A stretch of 64,000 bases of DNA, from positions 5,627,433-5,691,432 of the forward strand of contig CM029369.1 in NCBI GenBank assembly GCA_017165825.1. The letters run 5' to 3'. The notes beneath the pieces were generated by a model that saw nothing but the letters and a program-made list of their open reading frames with translations, had not been told where the DNA came from and did no database searches. The DNA comes from Hepsetus odoe (Eukaryota > Chordata > Actinopteri > Characiformes > Hepsetidae). A program made the translations under genes and the position numbers. This document shows, piece by piece, positions 54,445-64,000 of this stretch (positions are counted from its first letter, which is position 1; each line of letters begins with the position of its first letter).

Positions 54445-55025
54445 ATCTAGGGATGCATAAGCCAGTGTATTTCTCTGTGCCAGTCCCAAGCCCAGATAAA
54501 TGGGGAGCATTACATTAGGAAGGGCATTCGGTGTTTAATATTTGTCAAATCAATATGTGCACAACCAAACAAACTTCCATGGTGGACTTTAGGCCAGAGT
54601 TAGGACGGTCACTGGGTGGGGTCGTAAAGAGTTACCAGATTGCTGGGGAACTACTGCAGAAGTTTAAAGAGTGACAGCAAAAAAGGTGCTTGGTTTGACA
54701 TTTGGACAGAGGAAGGAGGACAAGGAGGCCTGGTGATGGAATCCAGACATTCAGGAGTGCATACAGATGCAGAGGCTGGTGAAGAAAAAGTGGGATATTC
54801 AGGGATGTGAAGAAAGTAGAAGAAAGAAGTGCAGGGTGAAGAAAGCAGTGGCGAAGGCTAGAGATAAAGGCAGTGAGATAAAGGATAGAAATGGAAACGT
54901 ACTCACAAGCAAGCAGAGCTTGTTGAGCAGATGGAAAGTATTCTCAGGGGCTGATTGAGGAGAATGAGAGAAAGAAGGTTGAATGACAAGAACAACAACA
55001 ACAAAAGCAACAACAACAATAACAA
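54445..55025 (+). pseudogene. RTE-like LINE with endonuclease deleted
   Basis: Leader sequence like that at 42.5 kb (TAAGCCAGTGTATTTCTCTG, AAGCCCAGATAAATGGGGAG) is joined directly to the linker region (GGCCAGAGTTAGGACGGTCA, GTTACCAGATTGCTGGGGAA) and a KKAVAKARDK-like segment (near 54840), then ends. The copy lacks endonuclease, RT and tail domain. It finishes in irregular AAC repeats (54988-55025) that may be a secondary tail. Confidence 0.85.
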
Positions 55026-56583
55026 ATTTCATTTTTGTTGGTAAGCAAACATCAATAGACCATCAACTATTTATGAGACCAATCGCTAGCCCAACAACTA
55101 CACATCTCTAAATTAAACTTGATGGGGAATTACAGTAGACATGTCCAACACGAACCCATTCATGAACACTACATTTCCTTCCCAGTCCCAGGTAAGTGTT
55201 TTCCCAGTTTTCCAGTAAACCTCATTTGGCTGTGCCTTGCAGCAACTCGGTTTTCTGATTGCTACAGAGTGGTATTTCATTAACTCCACCAGTATAAAGA
55301 AATGGTACTTTCATATCCTCATCAAGTATACTGTTTACCTTCCCTGGGTCCAAGCATATCAATCACTTCTCAGTTAATCACGGGCTAAAATCTTTCCATC
55401 ATGAGCAAAGGCCTCCACAGAGCAAACAGTAATTCCTGTTGAATGAATATTAAATGAATCTACAGCCAACAGCGGTCTCTAGAACTGCCCAGTTGGCATT
55501 TTCACAAAGGTTACTTATCTGTCAAATATAACTTTTACTTTCCTCTACTTGTGCATTTAAGTGACATTTTTTGAACAAACTCTAAATAAAGAAAACGATG
55601 GCTTATCTAATTAAAGAATGATTTAAAATCTCAGGGCGTTCCAACTAATTTTTGTGTCTTAAACTTTAAATGATCAAAGATAAACAGTTAATCTGCTTTT
55701 TCTTCATTGAAATTAATAGATGTGCAGCTTGACTCAATAATTAATTTGTTAATGGTGCTTTAATCTCCTGAAGGAACGTGCAATTTAAAATAAAGCACAT
55801 GTCCCAAAGTTGTACATTTCAGGGGGGTTTTCACAGTTCTTGAATTGAAGCAGATGCTTGTGGTGTTTTAAAAAAAGCAATAAATGGAAAAAATAAGTGC
55901 TTTAAAACACAGTAAATCTCAGTAAATGTTTGGTGAGAGAGATCAAACAGCAGAAAGCTTCACATGCCAACAAATGATGACGGATTTTTTCCCCCATTGC
56001 ACTTCAACGTTTAAGCAGGATGCAAATAAGCAGAATTTGCCATCACAGCTGTGTGAACTAAATGTCACAGAAATGTTATTGTTTAACGGGTGAAAATGTT
56101 CATCTGATGGCATGTCAACCTTTCACATGAAGCCTTATCTGGAATGAAGGAAAATAACGTGCATACAGAATATTAAGGGAGAAGTTCTGAAGAAACAGTA
56201 TAAATACAGCAGGCGTTCACAAAAATGTGGATTTTATTTCCACCAGTGCTTTTGGTAAATGGCATCTTTCTGTAGGGGTCATCCAGCAAAACTGATTTGG
56301 TTTTAATTAATACATTTAATTTAAACCTTCTTCATTTACATTCTTGAAAATAATGATTGTTTAAAGGTTTTTGGCTTTGACAATGTCCTTGCTGAAACAT
56401 ACCGGATTCATCATTTGCCAGAATCCATGGTTGTGTTTGTGGGAAAAAAATGGAAGTGGAAGTGTTGAACCACACTGGACGCTGGTCCTCCAGGACGAAC
56501 TGTGCACTCTGCTATAAAAAGTTCATAAAAATGTTTTTGCTCCAATCCAACATCTTAGAAAAGAGTAAAATGTGAATTTTATT
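55026..56583. other. Unique DNA, regulatory-element candidate at 55600-55830
   Basis: About 1.5 kb free of repeat families. The part 55600-55830 contains several TAATTA/ATTAAT cores (CAATAATTAATTTGTTAATG) amid otherwise varied sequence, and 56080-56200 is similar. No exon is recognised. Confidence 0.35.
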
Positions 56584-56885
56584 TGAAAAGTGAAAGTGAC
56601 TATGTGTCCTTATGAAACACAGCGCACCGTGAATTAAACAAAATGCAGCCTCTGTATTTAACCCACACACCCCATGCAGCAGGGGGCAGCCATATTCGGT
56701 GGCCAGGTGATTGTGGGATTGAGTCCCTTACCAAAAGGTTGCCCTGAAGTACCCTGGAGCAAGGTGCCGTCCCCGACACTGCTCCCCGGGCACTTTCAAT
56801 GGTTGCCCCCTGCTGCACGTGTTTGTATGCAAGGGTTAAATGCAGAGGTGTAATTTCATTGTTAGTTGATAGTCACTTTCACTTA
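56584..56885. repeat. Two SINE-1 halves, head-to-head inverted
   Basis: 56584-56706 is a reverse-strand 3' half (AAAGTGAAAGTGACTATGTG ... GGGGGCAGCCATATTCGGTG). It is joined to 56707-56885, a forward copy starting at box B (GGGATTGAGTCCCTTACC) and ending AGTCACTTTCACTTA. The two heads are lost at the junction, as expected after a deletion between inverted copies. Confidence 0.9.
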
Positions 56886-57008
56886 TGGACGTTGTGACAG
56901 AGGACCTGCAGGTGGTTTGAAGGAGGAAGATGCAGAGGGCAGGAGGAAATGGGAATGGATGATCCACTGTGGCGATCTCTAAATGGGAGCAGCCGAAAGA
57001 AAAAGAAC
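56886..57008 (+). pseudogene. RTE-like LINE, 3' end fragment
   Basis: Reads ATGGACGTTGTGACAGAGGA, AGGAGGAAGATGCAGAGGGC, ATGGATGATCCACTGTGGCG, AAATGGGAGCAGCCGAAAGA. The 5' end abuts the tail of a SINE-1 without spacer. Confidence 0.85.
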
Positions 57009-58804
57009 TATATTATCAATCCCAAATCATCATTTTTATACCCATTGCACAATTATTTAAACAGGTATGTACTTGTCTAATGCATCTTAGTATTTGGAGT
57101 GTGGGTATCCAAGAAATGTTTTTTGTTTTTTTAACAGCATCAACTGTCTCTGGCTTATTAAAGTTTGAGAAACTTTTTAAGACAATCAAATGGGTAATTC
57201 TACAGCAGCGTTCCAACCACAGTGTTGGAGCCCCCCATTTAAGAGCTTTTCCTGCTCTAATAAACCAACTTGAACCCAGAAAAAAAAGTTTTAAATTGCT
57301 AGGTAGCTAAAATGTGTCAGAGGATGGTGGCTTCCAGAATCAGGGCTGGGAGAAATACCGTTCAGTGGTTTCACACCAAAGAACTACTAAAAAAGTGTAA
57401 ATGATCTTTGTAATGGCATTGTTATACTGACATTTGAATCACAGTGGCGCTAAACACAACACCACTCATCTGTATTTAATCCCTGTTATTATGATATTAT
57501 GCATACTGCCCCCAATCAGTGCAGAAGATTCAGCAGAGACGATGCCTTATGTCAGCCTTAAGGCCTGTTAAGCTTGAGAATCATGCTGTGACACTCCAAA
57601 CACATTACAGGCTTTATAGTACTCTGTGGTTATCCCTTTCTGACAATCGCATCTGATCTGAATCTCCGGATCGTTGGATATTCTCTCGTCCCCAGAACGC
57701 TTGTTGTGAGATTTAGCTCTTAAAGCAGGGCAAACTATTCTGACAGAGAGAGCTTAGCAGCAGCTATTCCCCTTGGGGATGAGTGGACGGGCGATAAGAA
57801 GAATGGGGATGGATTGTTGAAAGTCTGATCAGGACAGTGAGTGAAGGGTAAGCCATGAGAAAGTGGCTCTTAAGTGATCCAATGTCACACACCCTACAAA
57901 GCAGCTTACAGCCATTGTCAAGCTAGTGGTGAGGGAAAAAGCTTTCAGGCCAAGAGCAAGGACGGCTACCTAAAGCTCCTTGTAATTGCTCCAGAGAGGT
58001 AGAAATGGTGTTTGATGTGTACATTACTTCTAATATCGCATTAGAAGCTAGCTGTCTTGGTCAGAGCTCAAGACTGATCACGGAAGATCAGAGATGATTC
58101 TTCATTCAATGTGCTGTCTAATCCCGGCCTAAAGTTAATCTGAGCAATCTGGTGTGGCGGCTGTAGGATTTTCAGTGTTGATGCATCAGTGCGGAGAAAG
58201 CGAGTAACAATGATAAAAAAGTCATCTCACCATGGATTTTATGAGAAACATCTACCTTAAACCTTTGAAAAGATGCCAAGTTTTGGTTCAGTGAAGACTA
58301 TCAAATTGAAATTTCTTAAACCGTTTCAGGTCAGTACTGCAAAGAAACATTTATGGCTCGACAAAGAACAACGAAGTACAATATAAAGAATTTTAAAATA
58401 TCTTTGTCTACAAAACTCCCTCTGACTCTCCAAATTAGGAGAGTGTAAATTAATTTTAATTAATTATTAAAAAATAATAAAAAGCTGTGTCTCTCAGGCT
58501 TGACAGAAGAGCAATCATCATGTTCTCCAACCTGTTGGTTAAACCAAATAATTAGAACTGAACTATGGCAATGAAGTAAGAGGACCTGTCGTATAACATT
58601 CTAGATCTTCCATTCACTCAGCCAGTATGTGAAGGTTTTATTTACCCTTGAAAGATGATTTGGTCGTCCATCCCAGAGAGGATCTGAACAAGGCTTGGAA
58701 CCAATTTTGTCATATTTTGTGCAGACTCAAGTGTCAAATCCCCACCTTGCTCGTTTTTGATGAATGATAGCATTAATTTTAATTAATTATTAAAAAAGAA
58801 TTAA
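57009..58804. other. Unique DNA with candidate element at 57600-57860 and a 26-bp duplicate
   Basis: The part 57600-57860 is GC-balanced and repeat-free (TCTCCGGATCGTTGGATATT, GATTTAGCTCTTAAAGC). A forward 113-codon frame at 56969-57310 starts in the LINE fragment and is not convincing. An identical AT-rich 26-mer (ATTAATTTTAATTAATTATT plus AAAAAA) lies at 58449-58474 and 58772-58797. Confidence 0.35.
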
Positions 58805-59113
58805 AAAGTCCTAATTAGGGTCATGTTGGTGTTGGAGCCTATCCCAGCTCCCGCAGGGAGAAAAGCAAGGAAACACAGGTTGCCAGTTAATCTAAGGGGA
58901 GACACATGGACAAACACACTGACACATACGAGCGATTTGGTACGTCCAAACCACCAGACGTGCATGTCTTTGGACGATGGGAGAAAACCAATGCAGACAC
59001 AGAGAGAACATCCAAAAGTCACACAGAAAGCAACTGAACCATCCCACCTGGGAACCCAGGACCTTCTCACTGTGAATCATCAGCACTGCACACTACACCA
59101 CCGTGCTGCCCCA
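58805..59113 (-). repeat. Repeat-2 copy, nearly full length
   Basis: Reverse-strand landmarks in order: CCTAATTAGGGTCATGTTGG, GAGCCTATCCCAGCTCCCGC, GCATGTCTTTGGACGATGGG, AACATCCAAAAGTCACACAG, GGGAACCCAGGACCTTCTCA (box B region) and head ACACCACCGTGCTGCCCC. It preserves both ends. Confidence 0.92.
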
Positions 59114-59619
59114 ACCACAAAACCTTTTTTTTTTAAGTCTTACATAGTAAGCAGTTCTTGATCACCCAGAAATGAAACTGAATCTGGGCTGCACAAGAAA
59201 ACAAGTATCCTCACTATAATATCAAATTTACTGCATTTATTAGAAACTGTAACATCCCACCTTCTGCAAAGCATCACCAGTCTTCATTCCCGGAGAAATG
59301 AGGAACTCTGGCCTCGGCTATACACGTCTGTGAGATGACACCACTCAGCTTAACCCTGTTATGAGCTGCCAGAAGATGGACAACTCTCCGAGACGTCTCC
59401 GGAGCTGCTGCCAAGTCACTGAGCCTATTTTTCTTAAGCATTGATTGATCGTTTCGATTTTGGACTCCAATTTGATTTCCAGGTGTGTTTTTTTTCTTGA
59501 CTGCTTGCCCTGTTTGGCCCTAATCTTTCCCTTTACTTGGTTTTTGACTCTGATGTTTTGATTACAACATTAAACTCTGTTAAATTCTCTATTCTGCGCA
59601 CACATCCAGTCCCTTCCCC
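59114..59619. other. Unclassified DNA, T-rich at the right
   Basis: The part 59440-59610 (GATTTTGGACTCCAATTTG, TTGACTGCTTGCCCTGTTTG, ACAACATTAAACTCTG) has the T-rich, stepwise style of fish LTR 3' regions, but no termini are seen. No gene recognised. Confidence 0.3.
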
Positions 59620-59815
59620 TTACAAGACTTACAGACACTCTTATCCAGAGTGACGTACTTTGCCTAATGACAAGGAAAATCTGCCTGGAGCTATTTTGGA
59701 TTTATGGACTTGATCAGGGGCTCAAATGTTGCTAGTCCTGGATAGAGTCAGGCTTGAATCCACAACCACTCGGTCTGCAGATAAGCCTCACGTCCTCAGG
59801 CTACACCCCTTTCTT
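59620..59815 (-). repeat. SINE-3-like copy, decayed
   Basis: The left end carries the complement of the L2-type tail (GACACTCTTATCCAGAGTGA). Further right AGGCTTGAATCCACAACCAC is the position of box B on the reverse strand. The body between is strongly diverged. Confidence 0.55.
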
Positions 59816-60363
59816 AACAGGATCTTATCGTTTACTAGACAGGACAGGTTTGGTTTGATTAAAACAAACCCTGATGTGTTAGAAGACTGGTCCAAACAAA
59901 CAGACCACAATAGAGGCAGTGGTGGCAGCAGTGGCCTAGTTATTAGGAAATTAAAAATGTTGACTCATGTGACTTTTCTTTATATCTTTTGGTTGGATGT
60001 TAAGACTTTCATAGTCTTGACATCCAAGCAAAGTCATAGCAAAGCAGACAAGGACTAAAATGAAACAATATTTAACGTTCTGCTTTGTTTCTGAACATAA
60101 TTAACTTGAATTACAAGCATTATATAATTATGGCCAGTTTATACATTATGTCCAAATGTTTGTAGACACATGCTTATCCAACATCTCTTCTGAAATCAAT
60201 GTTAATAAACAGAGAGATTGTCATCATTACAAGGATTTAGTTCCTCTCTACACAAGGCCTCTGGACTTCAGGGAATTGCAAATTTGATTGTGTTCAGCCT
60301 CCAGAGAAGCCAGGATGAAGAGAAATTATACACGATGTGAGATTTCACGATGGGGTATTAAGT
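59816..60363. other. Unique DNA with a possible SINE-1 head scrap
   Basis: GGCAGCAGTGGCCTAGTTATTAGG near 59924-59947 looks like an isolated SINE-1 head, but nothing of the body follows. Otherwise AT-rich without features. Confidence 0.35.
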
Positions 60364-60624
60364 GGGGCAGCGGTGGCCTAGTGGTTAGGGAGTTGCCCCA
60401 GCATCGGAAGATTGTGGGTTTGATTCCCTCACAAGTAGGTTGCCCTGAGGTACCCTTGAGCAAGGTACCGTCCCTGCAACTGCTCCCTGGGTGCTTTCAA
60501 TAGCTGCCCACTGTTGCATGGTGTTTGAGCGCATGGGTTAAATGCAGAGGTCCAGTTTCGTTGTGGTTCACGTGTGCTGTGCTGTGACCTTGCAATGACA
60601 AGGGTTCTCACCTTCACTTTTTCA
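60364..60624 (+). repeat. SINE-1, most complete copy
   Basis: A full element of about 260 bp: GGGGCAGCGGTGGCCTAGTG head, GGGTTTGATTCCCTCAC box B, complete body including GTTGCATGGTGTTTGAGCGC and TTTCGTTGTGGTTCACG, then AATGACAAGGGTTCTCACC and CTTCACTTTTT tail. It defines the element well. An obvious target-site duplication is not visible. Confidence 0.96.
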
Positions 60625-60774
60625 AATGCCTGTGTCAGTGCTGGGAGCATCTTAAAGTAACTGAAGTTTTTAGTAATAATCAAGGGTGCCAGGATAGTTA
60701 AGGATGTATCATGCAAACTGTGTTGAGTTTTAAACATGTTACAGACATTCAGCCACTAGAACCTATTAACAACT

Positions 60775-61107
60775 TTATATTTTTAGTGGAGGAAGGGGGC
60801 CAGGTAGGTAAAGTTCTGGAATATGAGCACTGGAGGATCGTGGGTTTTCGCTCAACACGTTTCTTGCGACCCTGTTGAATATTAGCAACAAACAAATGGT
60901 TCTGTGAGTGCGTCCCAATATCTTAGCAAGAGTGCTGCATCCCTCTGAAAGACTTTTTACAATTTTTGACTTTTCAGAGTCAGTTATACCTCTGTTTTGG
61001 CCTATTTTGCCTGAGTGAAAGAAAATGCCTAATATTTTCGCACACCTTGAAATGGGGTGTTGATCTCCAAAGGCCACACCCTCCCTCATTACATAAATAC
61101 ACATCAC
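60775..61107 (-). pseudogene. Tc1-like transposase N-terminal (helix-turn-helix) remnant
   Basis: A reverse frame of 110 codons contains RGITDSEKSKIVKSLSEGCS followed by TLAKILGRTHRTI, the DNA-binding helix-turn-helix type found at the N terminus of Tc1/mariner-like transposases in fish. The C-terminal DDE catalytic part is absent. The frame upstream of this motif (MREGVAFGDQHPISRC) is probably non-coding leader. This is a different Tc1 subtype from the other copies. Confidence 0.75.
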
Positions 61108-61586
61108 CTAAAATGCTTCAATCCAATTAGCATTCCAGTTTCTACAGCTTGGAGTCAGAATATATGCATACGAATGACGATATAATCAAAATAATTACTA
61201 GCCTAATAACTGTGCACACAGTGTAAAGTATGGCATTACACAGTTTAGCATTACACAGTAAACACTTTGCATTTCCTACGTGCCAAGTTAGAACTAGAAC
61301 CTTAAACATCTTCACAATCATATTACTAAAAATAAAAGCTTATTGCTTTCTCTTTTGCATGAAATCAGAAAAACAGAACAAGCTATCTAATCCCATCCTG
61401 CTCTCCGCTCCTGTCATGAATAACGCACACAACCACTCGCCCTTACCTTTTTAGACCCCATTAACTAAATATCTCAAAAGAAACAAGAAAAGAAACACAT
61501 TAACACAGCAAAGAACAATTAATGACCAATTAAATAAGCTCACTGATGATTCATGAGTCTCAAAATGTATATTTTATGTATATTGT

Positions 61587-61588
<2 letters not shown>
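61108..61588. other. AT-rich unique DNA
   Basis: Nothing recognised; it may include the decayed 5' terminus of the adjacent Tc1-like remnant. Confidence 0.35.

Positions 61589-61589
<1 letters not shown>

Positions 61590-61618
<29 letters not shown>
61590..61618. repeat. (TA)n microsatellite at a Tc1-like terminus
   Basis: About 14 TA units ending exactly where the left terminus AGTACTGTGCAAAAGTTTT begins. Confidence 0.93.
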
Positions 61619-61623
<5 letters not shown>

Positions 61624-62183
61624 GTGCAAAAGTTTTAGGCAGGTGTGAAAAAAAAGCTGTAAACAAAGAATGCTTTCAGAAATATAAATAATGATTATTT
61701 TTTGTATAAATAATGTTTATTTTGATCAATTTACAAAGTGCAAAGTGAGCGAACAAAAGAAAAATCTAAATCAGATCAATATTTGGTGTTACTACCTTTT
61801 GGCTTCAAACCAGCATCAGTTCTTCTGGCCCCACAGAGCCCTGATCTCAACATCATCCAGTGTGTCTGGATCACAGGTTGTGAGGAAGGATGTGAGGAAG
61901 CTACATCCACCGAAGATCTGTGGTTCGTTCTCCAAGATGTTTGGAACAACCTACCGGCCGAGTTCCTTCAAAAACTGTGTGCAAGTGTACCTAGAAGAAC
62001 TGATGAACTGATGCTGTTTTGAAGGCAAAGGGTGGTCACACCAAATATTGATTTGATTTAGATTCTCTTTTGTTCATTCACTGCATTTTGTTGACTGATG
62101 AAAATAAATGATTAACACTTCCATTTCTGAAAGCATTCTTTGTTTACAGCATTTTTTCTACACCTGCCTTTTACACAGTACTG
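61617..62183 (+). mobile_element. Internally deleted Tc1-like element (type B) with long inverted repeats
   Basis: Both ends are present: AGTACTGTGCAAAAGTTTTA on the left and the inverted TTACACAGTACTGT on the right. Inverted repeats extend about 190 bp inward and include CAATATTTGGTGTTACTACC opposite GGTCACACCAAATATTG. Between them only the transposase C-terminus remains (PQSPDLNIIQCVW, then STEDLWFVLQDVWNNLPAEF, ASVPRR). The SPDLN motif marks the region of the third catalytic acid, and the rest of the DDE domain is lost. It cannot encode its own transposase but could be moved in trans if one existed. Confidence 0.92.
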
Positions 62184-62185
62184 TA

Positions 62186-62213
62186 TATATTTATTTATTT
62201 ATTTATTTATTTC
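62186..62213. repeat. (TTTA)n microsatellite
   Basis: About six to seven TTTA units just outside the right terminus of the Tc1-like element. Confidence 0.93.
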
Positions 62214-63519
62214 GTTATTTAAACAAACTAAATTACATTTTTTGAACATTTTTTAAGTCTTATCCAGAGTGATCTGCACTAAAAACTTTAATTAAGATTT
62301 TAATTAAGAGGTGCTAGTCAAGAAAAATCGAAATTCTGCCACTTCTGTTGCTTCTATTAAAACCTCAAGAAAGTTAATTAATTAACAGTCCTCATAAATG
62401 ACTCCTTACAAATTAAGCATTTAAGTATGAAACTATGTTTCTTCACTGATTGCAGAAAAACCTTCATATTTAATGTGGTCATTACTGTCTAAGATGCTAC
62501 CAGTGAAACTCAAGAATGATTCTGATTTCTTCAGGTGTGTGTTTGCTGTGTATGTGCAGTAGAGTTATGAGAGTGAGGATATGACAGATATGACTGATGA
62601 CAGAGACCGGGCAGACCCGGGCTATCAGGTCAGACCACAGGAGGGAGGATATGATGAAGGAGGCTGACAGAGCTTTAGCAGACAGTAATCCCCAGAGTGA
62701 CAGGACGTCTCACTTCAGCAACACGGTTAAGGACTTCACACACATCCCCAGCATGAGCAGACCGTTTTACCTGCTGAATGCAGCAGTAGATCATATAGCA
62801 GATGTTTCAAGATCTACCCACTGCTGAATCATTTTAGCATACACTGCTGGTGCAAAAAAAAAAGTGTAGATTCTGTTGCAGCCGCACATGAGTCTAAGGG
62901 CACCATGCCAAATGCCAAGAGACAGCTAGATGGTCTAAATCCCTGCAGCAAGTTAATTAGTGGTAAATAAATGGTAAAGTAGTGGTACTGCATTCTCAAG
63001 AATGATAATGTGATGAGCTGAAGGGGCGTTCGTGATCCAGAACTTCATCCTGCATCACTACATGACCTCACTAAGGCTGTAGTTGCCGAATGCAATTAAA
63101 TCCTCCCACCCATGCTTTAAAATTTAGCGTGAAGTTTTTCCAGAAGCATTTTTACTGCAGCAAAAAGAAACTCCCTTTTAATGTCTTTGATTTCATAAGA
63201 AATGCTAAATGTTCAAGAACCTACACACTTTCGGACAAGCATATTTAGACACCTTGTTAAGTGATGTACTATTATAAATGTAACATTTGAATCCTTTAAC
63301 TATTTTAAACGCTTTAGAAGAAAATGTTGATTTTTTTAGTTTCCAAAAATTTTTGAGATTTTTCCTCGTATTCATTTGTAATGATAATCATTCGTTCAAT
63401 CATTTAACACGTACAATTAAAAAGAGTCACATTCGTTCGTCCGTTTTGTCAATTCATTCATTAGACATGTTCATATTTCACGGACAAAATGCCTAGTTCA
63501 TGTAGTCCACAACAGTAGC
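62214..63519. other. Unique DNA with a 76-codon frame
   Basis: TTATCCAGAGTGATCTGCAC near 62260 is a scrap of the L2-type SINE tail. A forward frame at 62597-62827 encodes 76 hydrophilic residues (RREDMMKEADRALADSNPQS) in a less AT-rich patch. I recognise no family and see no splice signals, so coding is unlikely. Confidence 0.25.
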
Positions 63520-64000
63520 TGACTCAGCTAAATTCTACTGTATGCATGCACACTTGAGTGCACCTTTAATAATGACTTTCCCACAAGTCATTATGGATAT
63601 GATCGCTTAAAGCAGCACATTTCAGGGTCAATGACAGTGTGTCATGGACACAATAAGCAGCCGCCATCCTCAGTGGAGTGTGCCTGAATTCAGAAGTGGG
63701 CCAGTGTGCTCGTATCAGACGCTCCATTGATGAGTGCACAGAGCACTCTATATCTGAATGTTAACCTGGTCATTTACTCCGGCAGCAAAGGGCCAAAAGA
63801 AATGGGCCATTCTGCCGAATAACCAGGGTCCTGAAATGGAGCTGTCCCTATTTCATAAATGCCACAGCCCAGATAAAAGCACATTTGTGTCTGAATTTCC
63901 TTTATGTGCATTTGAGATATGAGTGCCTGCCTCATAACGGACAAGCGACTGTCATTATACATCTCTGGGATGGTCCTGGCAGGCCTGACCATTTCTCCCT
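63520..64000. other. Unique DNA, regulatory-element candidate at the window edge
   Basis: Repeat-free and of balanced composition to the end of the window, with ACAAGTCATTATGGATATGA, AAGCAGCCGCCATCC and CCCAGATAAAAGCACATTTG. It resembles the conserved-element candidates elsewhere in the window and may continue beyond it. A reverse 72-codon frame at 63774-63992 is unsupported. Confidence 0.35.

Noticed and set aside
56969..57310. 113-codon forward frame
   Set aside because: It starts in a LINE 3' fragment and continues into AT-rich DNA; no domain or splice support.
59924..59947. Isolated SINE-1 head
   Set aside because: Only about 24 bp match; too short to call a separate copy.
60364..60450. 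Functional tRNA gene
   Set aside because: Box A and box B match, but the cloverleaf acceptor stem is absent and the sequence continues into the SINE-1 body shared by some 30 copies.

Overview
This window reads as intergenic or deep intronic DNA from a ray-finned fish. I found no complete protein-coding gene, no rRNA, no functional tRNA gene and no bacterial-type feature. The evidence for a fish genome is an AT-rich background, long (AT)n, (GT)n and (CT)n microsatellites, and many decayed copies of teleost-type mobile elements: Tc1/mariner-like DNA transposons, RTE-like LINE pieces and tRNA-derived SINEs. I cannot name the species; an otophysan fish is only a guess.

Layout. Names used below are local to this report. 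SINE-1 is the dominant element, with about 30 copies and parts. It has a tRNA-like head (box A TGGCCTAGTGG, box B GGTTCGATTCC), a body containing GTTGCCCTGAGGTACC, and a 3' tail of repeated ACTTTC. Repeat-2 is a second retroposon; its head begins GGGCGACACGG and it is usually recognised by GCATGTCTTTGGACGGTGGG on the opposite strand. SINE-3 has a tRNA-like head and the L2/CR1-type tail CTCTGGATAAGAGTGTCTG. LINE fragments of one RTE-like family lie near 26.7-27.4, 31.9, 35.9-36.4, 39.5, 42.5-44.6, 48.1-48.6, 54.4-55.0 and 56.9 kb. Only the 42.5-44.6 kb copy keeps endonuclease and reverse-transcriptase-start segments, and it lacks the RT core. Tc1-like remnants of four types lie at 6.9-7.9, 11.3-11.8, 21.4-22.0, 27.7-28.1, 35.2-35.8, 60.8-61.1 and 61.6-62.2 kb. 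A 28-bp minisatellite occupies 14.83-15.26 kb.

How the parts relate. There is no operon or pathway; the structure is a history of nested insertions. Opposite-strand SINE-1 copies sit inside other SINE-1 copies at three places, two with clear target-site duplications. A Tc1 remnant carries two later insertions. A 244-bp TG...CA element with a 5-bp duplication (GGGAG) sits in the LINE at 43.5 kb. A composite retroposon joins the SINE-1 head to a Repeat-2-type tail and occurs twice, each time with its own target-site duplication; it is the most interesting novelty candidate. Between repeats lie stretches of unique DNA rich in TAATTA-type cores that could be conserved regulatory elements, which only cross-species alignment can test. 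I did not find an unknown gene system.
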